Source: Variovorax sp. DXTD-1
GTDB lineage: Bacteria > Pseudomonadota > Gammaproteobacteria > Burkholderiales > Burkholderiaceae_C
DNA length: 64,000 nt
NCBI RefSeq assembly: GCF_003984625.1
Contig: NZ_RWKH01000003.1
Coordinates: 62,001-126,000, forward strand
Direction: 5' to 3'
A program made the translations under genes and the position numbers. How positions within the stretch are numbered: position 1 is the first letter of the stretch; every line of letters starts with the position of its first letter. The notes below the pieces were generated by a model. The model did not search any database. It was not told the origin of the DNA and saw only the letters and a program-made list of their open reading frames with translations. Below, one piece after another: positions 38,405-47,125 of this stretch.

Positions 38405-38685
38405 CCGACGAAAAGCCAGCGCCCGCCAAGCCGGCCCAGCCGCGGAACCCGTTGCACGGGCTCACGCTGGAAGCCATCGTCACGGCGCTGGCCGACTACT
38501 ACGGCTGGGAACAGCTCGGCCATCTCGTTCCCATCCGCTGTTTCACCTTCGAGCCGAGCGTGGGCTCCAGCCTCAAGTTCCTGCGCAAGACGCCGTGGGC
38601 ACGCGAGAAGGTCGAAAGCCTTTATCTCTTCATGCTGCGCGAACAGCGCCGCGAGCAGCAGCAACAGCAACCCCCGCAGCGATGA
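38401..38685 (+). CDS. VF530 (DUF2132) family DNA-binding protein
   Basis: A 94-residue protein starting at GTG that overlaps the preceding stop (GTGA). The core [61 protein letters not shown] is the VF530 helical fold, named from a Vibrio structure and suggested to bind DNA. A Gln-rich tail follows. Its stop overlaps the ferredoxin start (ATGA). Confidence 0.88.
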   Translation: MTDEKPAPAKPAQPRNPLHGLTLEAIVTALADYYGWEQLGHLVPIRCFTFEPSVGSSLKFLRKTPWAREKVESLYLFMLREQRREQQQQQPPQR

Positions 38686-38963
38686 GGGTCCGGCTCGAAC
38701 CGTCGGGCCTCGGCTTCGAGGCCGAGGCCGGCACCACGCTCCTGAAGTCGGCCGAATCAGCCGGCATCGAAATGCCGAGCTCCTGCCGCAACGGCACCTG
38801 CCGCACCTGCATCTGCCAGCTGCTGTCGGGCTCGATACGCCACACCGTCGAATGGCCAGGCCTGAGCGCCGAAGAAAAGGCCGAGGGCTGGATATTGCCC
38901 TGCGTGGCCGAGGCGCAAAGCGATCTGGCAATCGAGGCGCCGAAGGCGTTTTCGGTCTTCTGA
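38682..38963 (+). CDS. Plant-type [2Fe-2S] ferredoxin
   Basis: A 93-residue ferredoxin domain. CRNGTCRTC supplies three cluster Cys in the CxxxxCxxC pattern and ILPCVAEA the fourth. The N-terminal strands [17 protein letters not shown] fit the beta-grasp fold. It is an electron carrier without an attached reductase. The ATG overlaps the stop of the VF530 gene, so it is translated with the two small upstream genes; its redox partner is not obvious from context. Confidence 0.92.
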   Translation: MRVRLEPSGLGFEAEAGTTLLKSAESAGIEMPSSCRNGTCRTCICQLLSGSIRHTVEWPGLSAEEKAEGWILPCVAEAQSDLAIEAPKAFSVF

Positions 38964-38975
38964 GACCGGCCCTGC

Positions 38976-40274
38976 TCAACTCTGCTTGACTGTCTGGGCC
39001 GGCATCGCGACCACCAGCCGGTCCCGCTGCGCGAGCGACGGGAACAGCTTGAACCAGCCCAGCGCCACCATCATGGTTCCCACGCCGCCCAGCACCACCG
39101 AGCCCACCGGCCCCAGCAGCGCGGCCGTGGCGCCCGATTCGAACTCGCCCAGCTGGTTGCTGGCGCCGATGAAGATCGAATTGACCGCACTCACCCGGCC
39201 GCGCATGGCGTCGGGCGTTTCAAGCTGCACGAGCGTCTGGCGGATCACCACGTTGACCATGTCGGCCCCGCCGGACACCGCCAGCGCAATCAGCGAAACG
39301 ACGAAGCTGCGCGAAATGCCGAACACCACCATGCACAGCCCGAAGAGCCCGACGGCAATCAGCAGCGTGCGTCCGATGTGGCGCTCGATGGGCCGGCGCG
39401 TGAGCGCAATCGACATCACGAGCGCGCCCACAGCGGGCGCGCTGCGCAGCAGCCCAAGGCCCCATGGCCCGGTGTGCAGGATGTCCTTGGCGTAGATGGG
39501 CAGCAGCGCCACGGCGCCGCCCAGCAGCACCGCGAAAAGATCGAGCGAGACGGCGCCGAGCACGGGCTTGCGCTTCCAGATGAAATTGACCCCCGCGAAC
39601 ACCGTGGCCAGCGTGACCGGCTCGCGCGCCGCCGGGGTATGGGCATAGCGCAGCCGCAGCACCAGCACGCAGGCAATGGCAAAGCACAGCACGCTCGCGC
39701 CGTATACCAGCGCCATGCCCGCCACGAACAGCAGGCCGCCGAGCGCCGGCCCGCCGATGATTGCGCCCTGCATGCCGGCCGAGCTGAAGGCCATGGCCCG
39801 CGGCAGCATGGTGGGCGGCACCAGGAGCGGCGTCAGCGCCTGCTGCGCCGGCATCTGGAAGGCCCGCACCGCGCCGAGCACCAGCGACAGCCCCAGCAGC
39901 AGGCCGCGCGTATCGAAGCGCTGCGCCACAGCAAGCAGCAGCACCAATGCCACCACGCCCTGCACCGCAAAACAAGCCGCCACGATGCGGCCACGATGGC
40001 GGCGATCGACCACGTGGCCGGCCAGCAGCGCCAGCAGCAATGCGGGAACGAACTGGTAGAGGCCGACGAGGCCGAGATCCCAGGCGCTGCTGGTGAGTTC
40101 GTACATGTGCCAGCCGATGGCCACCAAAAGCATCTGCGACGCCGCGGTGCCGAAAAGCCGCGCCACCCACAGCTGCATGAACGGACGCTCGCGCCTGAGT
40201 TGGGCAAAGCTCGGGGGCGCGGGAACGGCGGCGGAAATGGGAGAAGGAGAGGCAGGAGAAACGGGGCCGGACAT
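38976..40274 (-). CDS. MFS transporter, EntS/MFS_3 type
   Basis: A 432-residue major facilitator with 12 predicted TM helices. It starts MSGPVSPASPSP (Pro/Ser-rich cytoplasmic tail), then FMQLWVARLFGTAASQMLLVAIGWHMYEL and the motif A loop GHVVDRRHRGRIV. The pattern matches the enterobactin-exporter branch (MFS_3), often efflux. No siderophore genes are adjacent. Convergent with the ferredoxin gene, 12 bp apart. Confidence 0.9.
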   Translation of the reverse strand: MSGPVSPASPSPISAAVPAPPSFAQLRRERPFMQLWVARLFGTAASQMLLVAIGWHMYELTSSAWDLGLVGLYQFVPALLLALLAGHVVDRRHRGRIVAACFAVQGVVALVLLLAVAQRFDTRGLLLGLSLVLGAVRAFQMPAQQALTPLLVPPTMLPRAMAFSSAGMQGAIIGGPALGGLLFVAGMALVYGASVLCFAIACVLVLRLRYAHTPAAREPVTLATVFAGVNFIWKRKPVLGAVSLDLFAVLLGGAVALLPIYAKDILHTGPWGLGLLRSAPAVGALVMSIALTRRPIERHIGRTLLIAVGLFGLCMVVFGISRSFVVSLIALAVSGGADMVNVVIRQTLVQLETPDAMRGRVSAVNSIFIGASNQLGEFESGATAALLGPVGSVVLGGVGTMMVALGWFKLFPSLAQRDRLVVAMPAQTVKQS

Positions 40275-40360
40275 TCGTTCGAGGATAGCCGAGGCTTCAT
40301 GAGCCTCGCATGAGGGCGGGCTCTCCTTCCGCCTTCTCCTCTCTACACTCTGCCGCATCC

Positions 40361-41062
40361 ATGCCCGACACCGACCTTCTTATCGACCTCGTTCACGAAG
40401 ACGCCCACCTGCTGGTGCTGAACAAGCCTGCGGGCCTGCTTTGCGTGCCGGGACGCGGCGAAGACAAGCAGGACTGCCTGAGCGCGCGCGCCATGCAGCG
40501 GTGGCCCGATGCGCTGATCGTTCACCGGCTGGACATGGCGACCAGCGGGCTCGTGCTGATGGCGCGCGGCGCCGCCATGCAGCGGGCGCTCGGCGATGCG
40601 TTTGCCAACCGGGTGGTGCACAAGCGCTACGAGGCCGTCGTCGATGGCGCCATGCCGGTGCGCGATGAATGGTCCGTCATCGATGCGCCGCTGATGGCCG
40701 ATTGGCCGCGGCGCCCGTTGCAGAAGGTAGACCCCGCGGGCAAGCCGAGCGTCACGCGCTGGCGGGCGCTTTCTTCAACAGCCGATGGAGAAACTGCGGC
40801 GACGCATGTGCTGCTGGAGCCCCTCACGGGCCGCTCGCATCAGCTGCGCGTGCATCTGCTGTCTATTGGCCATCCAATCCTGGGCGATGCGCTCTATGGC
40901 AGTGCCGAGGTCCAGGCGCGCGCCCCGCGCCTGCTGCTGCATGCGAGCGAGCTGGGCTTCGTGCACCCAGCAACGCAGCAGATGCTTCGCTTTCAGAGCC
41001 AGCCGGATTTCGCTCCTCTTCTTCTTTCTTTTTCTTCTCTTTTTTCTACAGCCCGCCCTTAA
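40361..41062 (+). CDS. RluA-family pseudouridine synthase
   Basis: A 233-residue synthase. HRLDMATSGLVLMARG holds the catalytic Asp, LNKPAGLLCVPG the N-terminal motif, and EPLTGRSHQLRVHLLSIGHPILGD the substrate-binding region. No S4 domain is present, as in RluA proper, which modifies 23S U746 and tRNA U32. The gene's last 35 nt before the uspA stop form an uninterrupted pyrimidine tract, coding LLLSFSSLF, and the final 17 bp overlap the convergent uspA. Confidence 0.9.
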   Translation: MPDTDLLIDLVHEDAHLLVLNKPAGLLCVPGRGEDKQDCLSARAMQRWPDALIVHRLDMATSGLVLMARGAAMQRALGDAFANRVVHKRYEAVVDGAMPVRDEWSVIDAPLMADWPRRPLQKVDPAGKPSVTRWRALSSTADGETAATHVLLEPLTGRSHQLRVHLLSIGHPILGDALYGSAEVQARAPRLLLHASELGFVHPATQQMLRFQSQPDFAPLLLSFSSLFSTARP

Positions 41063-41489
41063 CCACGAGCACCGGCATCGGTGCGTCCTGGAGCACGCGC
41101 TGGGTCACGCTGCCGAGCAGCAGCTTCTCGATGCCGCTGCGGCCATGCGAGCCCATCACGATCAGGTCGGCCGCAATGGCAATGGCGGTGTCGACGATGC
41201 CTTCGTGCACCACGTGGCCGTCGATCACGCGCTGGTCGCTGTGCAGGCCTTCGGCCGCAAGCGCGGCCACGCCGCGCGCGAGCGCCGCATTGGCGCTTGC
41301 GGTGGCCGCAGCCAGGTATTCGTTCTGGCCGAGCGCGTAGTCCGCACCCACGCCAATGAAGGGATAGTTGTCGATCACGTGGATCAACGTGATGCGGCTT
41401 CCGAACGCCAGCGCCAGGCCGCTGGCCTTGCTGACCGCGAGCATGGAAGTTTCGGAGCCGTCGATCGGAACCAGGATGTGATTGAACAT
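41046..41489 (-). CDS. Universal stress protein, ATP-binding type
   Basis: A 147-residue UspA-domain protein: FNHILVPIDGSETSMLAVSKA at the start and the nucleotide-binding motif MGSHGRSGIEKLLLGSVTQRVL (G-2x-G-9x-G-S/T) near the end, so it should bind ATP. It ends in the edge strand PVLVVKG. Single gene; the 3' end overlaps the convergent pseudouridine synthase by 17 bp. Confidence 0.93.
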   Translation of the reverse strand: MFNHILVPIDGSETSMLAVSKASGLALAFGSRITLIHVIDNYPFIGVGADYALGQNEYLAAATASANAALARGVAALAAEGLHSDQRVIDGHVVHEGIVDTAIAIAADLIVMGSHGRSGIEKLLLGSVTQRVLQDAPMPVLVVKGGL

Positions 41490-41598
41490 GGCGGACCTCA
41501 CTTTCGTTCGTTCGCAGACAGGCGCGGCTCGCAACCGAACCGGGCCTCCAATTTAACCCCTTGGCCGGGGCGTGACTGTAGGACTCAAGCCAGCGGGG

Positions 41599-42348
41599 TC
41601 AATCCCCCTGGAAACCCTGAGCGCGGCAGGTAACCACGAGGGTGTCGCGCCAGCCGGCGGCCCCCTCCTCGGTCGGCTGGATGGGCGTGGACTCGTGGAT
41701 CACGCGTGCGTCGTCGAGCAGCAGCAGCGTCCACGGCTCGGTCATGGTGAACCGCTCGCCGCGCCTTCCGTTGGCCTCGAACACGCGCGTTTCGCCGCCC
41801 TTGATTCCGCTGCGCCCCACCAGCGCCACCGCCACCAGGTCGACACCGTCGCGGTGCGCGCCTTCGGGCGTGGGCCGGCCGATGCCGCCCGCGGTGTCGA
41901 TGCGGAACTGGTGCGCCTCGACAAACCACGGTAGCGCCGCGGCATTGCGCATGCCGCTTGCCGCTTCGCCCAGCCGCTGCAGCAGGCGCTGCCACACCGG
42001 CTGCGCCACCGTGGCCTCGTGCATGGGCGCAAACCAGCGCTGCATGCCGCCGTGCAGCGCGTTGTATTCGACCGGCTGCCAGTGCGCACGATGCGGCACC
42101 TGCGCAATCGCCTCGTCCTCGACGGTGAAACACGCATGGCGCCGCGTGCGGTAGCGGCCGCCGTCTTTCAGGTATTCATCCGGTGGAAGATCGTTCCAAT
42201 CGGCGTGCAGTGCTTCCAGGTCACGAAGCGGCACGCCGAGCCAGTCGCTCACGCCTTGCGGGCTGAGCACTGCATAGCCCTGTTCGCGCAGCGCGGGCAG
42301 CAGTTCGGCCGGCTGGATGAACGGCGGTGCGAAGGCAGCGTTGGTCAC
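41599..42348 (-). CDS. 2-oxoglutarate/Fe(II) oxygenase of the 2OG-Fe_Oxy_2 (BsmA-like) type
   Basis: A 249-residue enzyme. The iron ligands are His165-x-Asp167 in GAHRDGVDLVAVALVG and His218 in VIHESTPI, with Arg in GWRDTLVVT for 2-oxoglutarate. A conserved RYRTRRHACF block lies near residue 66. Relatives hydroxylate free amino acids such as isoleucine or are linked to biofilm phenotypes; the substrate is unknown. The start of this gene overlaps the stop of the upstream DUF427 gene by ATGA. Confidence 0.87.
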   Translation of the reverse strand: MTNAAFAPPFIQPAELLPALREQGYAVLSPQGVSDWLGVPLRDLEALHADWNDLPPDEYLKDGGRYRTRRHACFTVEDEAIAQVPHRAHWQPVEYNALHGGMQRWFAPMHEATVAQPVWQRLLQRLGEAASGMRNAAALPWFVEAHQFRIDTAGGIGRPTPEGAHRDGVDLVAVALVGRSGIKGGETRVFEANGRRGERFTMTEPWTLLLLDDARVIHESTPIQPTEEGAAGWRDTLVVTCRAQGFQGD

Positions 42349-42629
42349 GACGCGGTGACCTTCACGTCCTTCCAGAACGCGACGCGATCACGGATTTCTT
42401 CGGCTTCGGGCTTGGGGTCTGCGTAGTACCAGGCGGCATCGGTGTGCAGCTCCCCATTGACCAGCAGCGAGTAGTAGCTGGCCGTGCCCTTCCAGGGGCA
42501 GGTGGTCTTGTGGTTGCTGAAGGTGACGTGGTCGCGGTTCAGCGAGCTCATCGGGAAATAGTGGTTACCTTCGACGAGCACGGTGTCGTCGCTTTCGGCG
42601 ATGGTGACGCCGTTCCAGGTTGCTTTCAT
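42345..42629 (-). CDS. DUF427 family protein
   Basis: A 94-residue protein with the DUF427 signature: MKATWNGVTIAESDDTVLVEGNHYFP, CPWKGTASYYSLLVNGE, AAWYYADPKPEAEEIRDRVAFW. The fold is a small beta-barrel; the function is unknown, though the family is common in actinobacteria and proteobacteria. It is first of a two-gene operon with the 2OG-Fe oxygenase, overlapping it by 4 nt. A long inverted-repeat element begins just upstream. Confidence 0.9.
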   Translation of the reverse strand: MKATWNGVTIAESDDTVLVEGNHYFPMSSLNRDHVTFSNHKTTCPWKGTASYYSLLVNGELHTDAAWYYADPKPEAEEIRDRVAFWKDVKVTAS

Positions 42630-42663
42630 GTGTTGCTCTCCACGGGGAAGGGATATTGTGCCC

Positions 42664-43297
42664 TTTGGCTTTGGGCCCGGCTTGTTGGTGGGCTTGGTTT
42701 GCTTCCCGAGGCCGGGTCTCGCCCCGGCGGGCGACTCACTTTCTTTGCTTCGCCAAAGAAAGTAAGCAAAGAAAGGCGACCCCTACTGTCTGCGTCCCCT
42801 GCGCTTCGCTACGGGGAAACCTGCGGTGCTCGACTCCGGCGGGGGTCCGCAGAACTCGCTTCGCTCAAACAGCTGCGGCCCTGATCCCGCCTCCATCTGC
42901 GCTCCTCGGCGCATACAGAAGGGGTGGGAGCGGGCAGCCGTCGCTTCGCTCGGCCCCAACACGAACAGCCAACAGCCGATACCAACCACCGCGGCGCGCA
43001 GCACCGCAGTGGCTTGGTCGCCGAGCGAAGCAAAGGCCCGTTCGGTTTCCAAGCCCCTCTGTATGCGCCGAGGAGCGCAGCGTTTCGCGGATCAGGGCCG
43101 CAGCTGTTTGAGCGAAGCGAGTTCTGCGGACCCCGCGAAACGCGAGCACCACAGGTTGCCCCGTAGCGAAGCGCAGGGGTCGCAGACAGTGGGGTCGCCT
43201 TTTCTTTGCTTACTTTCTTTTGGCGAAGCAAAAGAAAGTGAGTCGCCCGCCGGGGCGAAACCCGGCCTCGGAACACAAACCAGCTAAAGACCCAAAG
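42664..43297. repeat. Large imperfect inverted-repeat element (type 1)
   Basis: No gene is present. The left arm (about 42664-42930) and the reverse complement of the right arm (about 43049-43297) match over some 250 bp with scattered changes: shared blocks include CCCCGGCGGGCGACTCACTT, CAGAACTCGCTTCGCTCAAA and GCTCCTCGGCGCATACAGA. About 120 bp of loop separates them. Open frames in it are by-products of base composition. The right end abuts the egtD stop. No transposase, so it is a non-autonomous repeat or a folded intergenic element. Confidence 0.85.
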
Positions 43298-44317
43298 TCA
43301 GGCCCCCAACCAATGCACACTAAAAAGCCTCTCAGGATCCGTCCAAACCGCCAGCGGCCGAAACCCCGCCTTCACAGCCAGCGCCCGCAACCCATCCACA
43401 GTGAACTTGTGCGAGTACTCGGTATGAATCGTCTCCCCTTCCTCGAACCCGAACCGCTCACCGTGCAGTGAAACAGCCTGGTCCCGACGGCTCACCAAGT
43501 GCATCTCGATCCGCTGTCTCGGCGCGTTGTAGAACGCCGAATGCGCAAAGCCATCAAGGTCAAAGTCGGCATCGAGCTCGGCATTGGCGCGCCGCAGCAA
43601 ATTCAGGTTGAACGCAGCCGTCACCCCTTGCGCATCGTTGTACGCCGCATGCAGACGAGCCGGGTCCTTCACCAGGTCGACGCCGATCAGCAGCCCGCCT
43701 CCTCGCAGCATCCGCGCCGCAAGCTGCAGAAAAGCCAGCGCCTCTTCAGGCTCGAAATTTCCGATCGTCGAGCCCGGAAAAAACCCGACGCGTTTGCCCG
43801 CGCCGGGCATCGGCGCCGGCAGTACCAGCGGCATGGTGTAGTCCGCCGCAATCGGCTGCACCACCAGTTCGGGGTAGTCGGCCTTCAGCCGTGCGGCGGC
43901 GGCCTGCAGGTGTTCGCCCGAAATGTCGATGGGCAAATAGCGCTTGGGCGCCTCGAGCGCATCCAGCAGCAGCCGCACCTTGGTCAGGGAGCCGGCACCG
44001 AACTCCACGATCTCGGCACCGGGGCCGATCTGCTCGGCGATCTCCCCGGCGCATTCGCCGAGGATGCGCAGCTCGGTTCGCGTCGGGTAGTACTCCGGCA
44101 ACTCGCAGATGCGGTCGAACAGCTGCGAACCGGCCGCGTCGTAAAAAAACTTGGGTGAAATGCTGCGCGGCTTGCGCGCAAGGCCCGCCAGCATCGCACG
44201 GCCGAATTCGCAGAGCGGCTCGCTCGTTGCCGCTGCGGCGGTGGCTGGCGCCGCGGGCTTACGCTGCTGTTGTGCGGCGGCGAACGAGAAGGAGGACGAG
44301 GATGTTGGATTGCGCAT
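43298..44317 (-). CDS. egtD: L-histidine N-alpha-methyltransferase, ergothioneine synthesis
   Basis: A 339-residue methyltransferase. KFFYDAAGSQLFDRICELPEYYPTRTE is the EgtD N-terminal signature and EFGAGSLTKVRLLLDAL the SAM-binding loop. It methylates histidine three times to hercynine. A low-complexity Ser/Ala start (TSSSSFSFAAAQQQ) precedes the core. It follows egtB with 3 bp between, so the two are one operon. The stop abuts the inverted-repeat element, which may act as its 3' boundary. Confidence 0.95.
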   Translation of the reverse strand: MRNPTSSSSFSFAAAQQQRKPAAPATAAAATSEPLCEFGRAMLAGLARKPRSISPKFFYDAAGSQLFDRICELPEYYPTRTELRILGECAGEIAEQIGPGAEIVEFGAGSLTKVRLLLDALEAPKRYLPIDISGEHLQAAAARLKADYPELVVQPIAADYTMPLVLPAPMPGAGKRVGFFPGSTIGNFEPEEALAFLQLAARMLRGGGLLIGVDLVKDPARLHAAYNDAQGVTAAFNLNLLRRANAELDADFDLDGFAHSAFYNAPRQRIEMHLVSRRDQAVSLHGERFGFEEGETIHTEYSHKFTVDGLRALAVKAGFRPLAVWTDPERLFSVHWLGA

Positions 44318-44320
44318 GAT

Positions 44321-45577
44321 TCAGACGTCTTTTGCGAGCCTTAGCCCCGAGAACTGCCAGCGCGCCGCCGGCGGAAAGAAGTTGCGGTAGCTGGGCCGCG
44401 TGTGCCCAACCGGGGTGGCCACGCTGCCACCGCGCAACACCAGTTGACCCACCATGAACTTGCCGTTGTATTCGGCGGCAATACCGGGCATGGGCCTGAA
44501 ACCGGGATACGGGTCGTACGACGAACGCGTCCACTGCCAGACGTGGCCGGTCATCTGCGAGATGCCGGGGGCGTCGAAGGCGGCCTCCCACTCGAACTCG
44601 GTGGGCAGCCGCGCGCCGGCCCATTCGGCATACGCGGCGGCTTCATAAAAACTCAGCTGCGAGACGGGCGCATCGGCTTCCATGGGCCGCACGCCGTGCA
44701 GGCCGAACACTTGCCAGCCGCCCTGGTGCTGCTGCGGGCCGAGCCGCGGATCGTCGGGCGCGAGCCAATAAGCCGGGTGCTGCCAGCCCTGCGCCTGCAC
44801 CGCGGCCCAGCCGTCGGACAGCCAGAGTTCGGGCCGCTTGTAGCCCCCGTCGGCAACGAACTGGGCGTAGTCGCCGCAATTCACCAGCCGGTCGGCAATG
44901 GCATAGGGCTGCAGCAGCGCGGCATGGCGCGGCGTTTCGTTGTCGAAGGCAAAACCCAGCTGCGGCCCCTCATGGCCGACCTGGACCACCCCGCCCGTCT
45001 GCGGCAGCCAGCGCATGGCCGGCGGCACAGCGGCCAGTCGCAGGGCCGGACCCGCTGCCGACTTGTAGGCGGGCAGCAGCGGGTTGCATGACAGCACATG
45101 AAGAATGTCGGTGAGCAACAGCTCCTGGTGCTGCTGCTCGTGGTTGAGGCCCAGCGTGACGATGGGCTCGATGGCGGCCCAGTCCTGCTCGCCGATGTCG
45201 CGGTCGAGCAAGGCGAGCACCGCCTCGTCGACGTGGCTGCGATAGGCATGCACCTCGTCCACCGAGGGGCGCGTGAGCAGCCCGCGCTGCGGCCGCGGGT
45301 GGCGCGGGCCGAGCGCCTCGTAATACGAGTTGAAGAGGTAGTGAAAGCGCACGTCGAAGGGCCGATAGCCCGCGGCGTGAGGCTGGAGCAGCACGGTCTC
45401 GAAGAACCACGTGGTGTGCGCAAGATGCCACTTGGTGGGGCTTGCATCAGGCATCGACTGGATGCACTGGTCTTCGGCGGACAGCGGCGCGGCGAGCGCC
45501 AGGCTGGCAGCTCGCACTTCGCGGAACTTGTCGCGCAATGCGCTCGCCGCCTGGGTGATCGGCCGGGAAAGCGTCAT
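44321..45577 (-). CDS. egtB: Ergothioneine sulfoxide synthase EgtB
   Basis: A 418-residue non-haem iron enzyme. The DinB-like domain supplies the iron ligands: His51/His54 in WHLAHTTWFFE and HEQQHQE at 146-152. The C-terminal formylglycine-generating-enzyme fold includes LPTEFEWEAAFDAPG, GHVWQWTRSSYDPYPGFRP and VLRGGSVATP. It joins hercynine to a thiol, gamma-glutamylcysteine or cysteine depending on subtype; which is used is not clear here. It leads the egtB-egtD operon; egtA, egtC and egtE are not in the window. Confidence 0.95.
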   Translation of the reverse strand: MTLSRPITQAASALRDKFREVRAASLALAAPLSAEDQCIQSMPDASPTKWHLAHTTWFFETVLLQPHAAGYRPFDVRFHYLFNSYYEALGPRHPRPQRGLLTRPSVDEVHAYRSHVDEAVLALLDRDIGEQDWAAIEPIVTLGLNHEQQHQELLLTDILHVLSCNPLLPAYKSAAGPALRLAAVPPAMRWLPQTGGVVQVGHEGPQLGFAFDNETPRHAALLQPYAIADRLVNCGDYAQFVADGGYKRPELWLSDGWAAVQAQGWQHPAYWLAPDDPRLGPQQHQGGWQVFGLHGVRPMEADAPVSQLSFYEAAAYAEWAGARLPTEFEWEAAFDAPGISQMTGHVWQWTRSSYDPYPGFRPMPGIAAEYNGKFMVGQLVLRGGSVATPVGHTRPSYRNFFPPAARWQFSGLRLAKDV

Positions 45578-45745
45578 GGAGTCTCCAGTCGGGTCAGCCG
45601 CTCGTTGTAGCCGATTCGTATTGCCGCTGCACGTAGGACAAGTTCTCGCCCTGGCTCTCTTGCGGCGGGGGCGTCAAATCGGTGGGGGCAGCCACTTTGG
45701 CACAAGACGCGCCGGCGTGCAGGGCGGCTGCGTATCATCCGTTCG

Positions 45746-47092
45746 ATGCAAACGAACAACGCCTCCGCCCGCCCCCACGTCGTCATCGTCGGTTGCGGTT
45801 TCGGCGGGCTCGAAGCGGCCCGCAGGCTCGACAGCGCCGACGTGGACGTGACGGTGATCGAGAAAACCAATCACCACCTGTTCCAGCCCCTGCTTTACCA
45901 GGTGGCAACCGCCGGGCTGGCCGCGCCGTCGATCGCGGCGCCGGTGCGCGCCCTCTTCCGCAAGCAGCCGCGCATCACCACGCTGCTCGGCGAAGTGAGC
46001 GCCATCGACGCGGCAGCCCGCGCGGTCCAGCTGACCAACGGCAGCCGGGTGAGCTACGACCACCTGATCGTCGCGGCCGGCGCCACGCACAGCTATTTCG
46101 GCCACGACGAATGGGCGCCCCTCGCGCCGGGCCTCAAGACGCTGGCCGATGCGTTCGAGATCCGCCGGCGCGTGCTGATGTCGTTCGAGGCGGCCGAAAC
46201 CGCCACCGACCCGCAGCGCCGCCGCGCGCTGCTGACCTTCGTGGTGATCGGCGCCGGGCCGACCGGCGTCGAAATGGCCGGCACCCTGGCCGAAATTGCC
46301 AAGCACACCCTTTCCGGGGAGTTCCGCCACATCGATCCGGGCAGCGCGCAGGTGCTGCTGGTCGAAGGCGGCCCGCGCGTGCTGCAGGCCATGCCCGAGA
46401 GCCTGAGCCAGAAGGCGCTGGAGCAGCTTGAAAAACTCGGCGTCGAAGTGCGGCTCAATGCGCGCGTGACCGCCATCGACGCCAACGGACTCGAAGTGCA
46501 GTCAGGCGGCGGCGCGGACGGCGCACCGGCCACCAGCTACCGCATCGAGAGCAGTTGCGTGGTGTGGGCAGCGGGCGTTGCGGCCTCGCCGCTCGGCCGC
46601 ATGCTGGGCGAAGCGACCGGCGCCGAATGCGATCGCGCGGGCCGCATCAAGGTCGAGCCCGACCTGAGCCTGGCCGGCCACCCGGAAATCAGCGTGGTCG
46701 GTGACCTTGCGGCCGCCATGAGCTACGCGCCCGGCAAGCCGCCCAAGCCCGTGCCGGGCGTGTCGCCCGGTGCCAAGCAGATGGGCCGCGCCGCCGCCTC
46801 GAACATTCTTCGCCGCATTGCCGGCACGCCCACAGTGCCCTTTCGCTACCGCGACTACGGCAACCTCGCGACCATCGGCCGCAACTCGGCGGTCGTCGAC
46901 CTGGGCACGCCCTTCGGTCCGTTGCGCTTCAGCGGGCGGCTCGCATGGCTCTTCTGGCTGTTTGCGCACGCGTACTTCCTGATCGGCTTTCGCAACCGCA
47001 TCGTCGTGATGATGGACTGGGCCAGCGCCTACTGGAGCTTCCAGCGCAACGCGCGCGTGGTGGCTGACGTGCAGGGCAAGAGCGAGTCTTAG
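45746..47092 (+). CDS. ndh: Type II NADH:quinone oxidoreductase
   Basis: A 448-residue FAD enzyme. The first dinucleotide fold is VVIVGCGFGGLEAARRL with the acidic VIEKTNHHLFQPLLYQVATAGL, the second is VIGAGPTGVEMAGTLAEIA, and the C-terminal GVSPGAKQMGRAAASNI is typical of NDH-2. A hydrophobic/amphipathic C-terminal part (LAWLFWLFAHAYFLIGFRNRIVVMMDW) anchors it to the membrane. It passes electrons from NADH to quinone without pumping protons. It is divergent from egtB. Confidence 0.93.
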   Translation: MQTNNASARPHVVIVGCGFGGLEAARRLDSADVDVTVIEKTNHHLFQPLLYQVATAGLAAPSIAAPVRALFRKQPRITTLLGEVSAIDAAARAVQLTNGSRVSYDHLIVAAGATHSYFGHDEWAPLAPGLKTLADAFEIRRRVLMSFEAAETATDPQRRRALLTFVVIGAGPTGVEMAGTLAEIAKHTLSGEFRHIDPGSAQVLLVEGGPRVLQAMPESLSQKALEQLEKLGVEVRLNARVTAIDANGLEVQSGGGADGAPATSYRIESSCVVWAAGVAASPLGRMLGEATGAECDRAGRIKVEPDLSLAGHPEISVVGDLAAAMSYAPGKPPKPVPGVSPGAKQMGRAAASNILRRIAGTPTVPFRYRDYGNLATIGRNSAVVDLGTPFGPLRFSGRLAWLFWLFAHAYFLIGFRNRIVVMMDWASAYWSFQRNARVVADVQGKSES

Positions 47093-47125
47093 CCAGCCGC
47101 AAAAGCCGCAAGGGCTTCGCCTGAC

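Noticed and set aside
42620..43287. Overlapping short frames on both strands within the large inverted repeat
   Set aside because: They read the same repeated DNA in different frames, with no ribosome-binding sites and repeated fragments such as QNSLRSNSCGPDP in several of them.
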